DNA from: Acholeplasmatales bacterium
GTDB taxonomy: Bacteria > Bacillota_I > Bacilli_A > Acholeplasmatales > Anaeroplasmataceae
DNA length: 5,171 bases
Direction: 5' to 3'
NCBI GenBank assembly: GCA_024681175.1
Contig: JAILBI010000197.1
Span: 1-5,171, forward strand
Shown here: piece after piece, positions 5,109 to 5,171 of the stretch
Position numbering within the stretch: the stretch's first letter is position 1
Layout: every line of letters begins with the position of its first letter
Program-made: the position numbers and the translations under genes
Notes under the pieces: generated by a model
Seen by the model: the letters and a program-made list of their open reading frames with translations, nothing else
The model's database searches: none
Told to the model about the DNA's origin: nothing

Positions 5109-5171
5109 AATAATAAAATATTATTTTTTCTATAATCTTTAGGATTTTTCCCAATTAATCTTTTAAATGCT
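5099..5171 (-). CDS. C-terminal end of an AraC-family transcription regulator (partial)
   Basis: Only the last 23 codons lie in the window; the gene continues past base 5171. In frame from 5170 they read AFKRLIGKNPKDYRK and then NNILLLKR before a TAA at 5101-5099. The pattern Phe-Lys-x-x-x-Gly-x-x-Pro-x-x-Tyr-Arg is the signature of the second helix-turn-helix at the C-terminus of AraC/XylS-type regulators, which bind DNA as activators or repressors, often of adjacent genes. The position of the TAA at the very end of the protein and within a terminator supports a genuine gene end. The gene lies upstream of the large lipoprotein gene on the same strand, separated by a terminator and about 120 bp. 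Control of the lipoprotein by this regulator is possible but not shown. The sensing domain is not in view. Confidence 0.8.
   Translation of the reverse strand, partial: AFKRLIGKNPKDYRKNNILLLKR

Overview
The window is strongly A+T-rich and looks like a low-GC Gram-positive chromosome, most likely an uncultured gut Bacillota/Mycoplasmatota-type bacterium. The support is GAGGAG/AGGAGG ribosome sites, two type-II (lipoprotein) signal peptides, TAA stops throughout, TGG for Trp with no sign of UGA reassignment, and families common in gut Firmicutes: InlB-type B-repeats, BspA-type leucine-rich repeats, a DUF6273-like domain and an IS150-like IS3 element. The genus cannot be fixed from the sequence.

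Layout. Bases 1-87 hold a promoter and ribosome site for a plus-strand lipoprotein gene of unknown function (88-774). Directly after it (776-858) lies what looks like the decayed signal-peptide start of a second, related lipoprotein gene. Next is a roughly 620-bp degenerate IS3/IS150-group element (about 896-1516). Its leader carries a GC-rich perfect palindrome and a hairpin that buries the transposase ribosome site and is followed by seven T's. Its transposase is an in-frame fusion of the start of OrfA to the end of OrfB, broken further by two in-frame stops. Convergent to it, on the minus strand, is a very large surface lipoprotein gene (1556-4975, 1139 aa). Its domain order is signal peptide, four InlB-like B-repeats, a BspA-type LRR block, two more B-repeats plus one divergent copy, and a C-terminal DUF6273-like domain. 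Its start should be the ATG at 4975, not the TTG at 4990 that lies inside the Shine-Dalgarno. Upstream of its promoter the window ends in the last 23 codons of an AraC-family regulator (5099-5171, minus), whose stop codon sits inside its own terminator hairpin.

How the parts relate. The two intact genes both encode predicted membrane-anchored extracellular lipoproteins; the large one looks like an adhesin or surface-display protein. Its repeats share long exact DNA identities arranged as a mosaic, which points to recent duplication or gene conversion within the gene. I see no CRISPR array, tRNA, rRNA, phage gene or recognisable defence system. The most interesting items are the mosaic repeat protein and the structured leader of the decaying IS.
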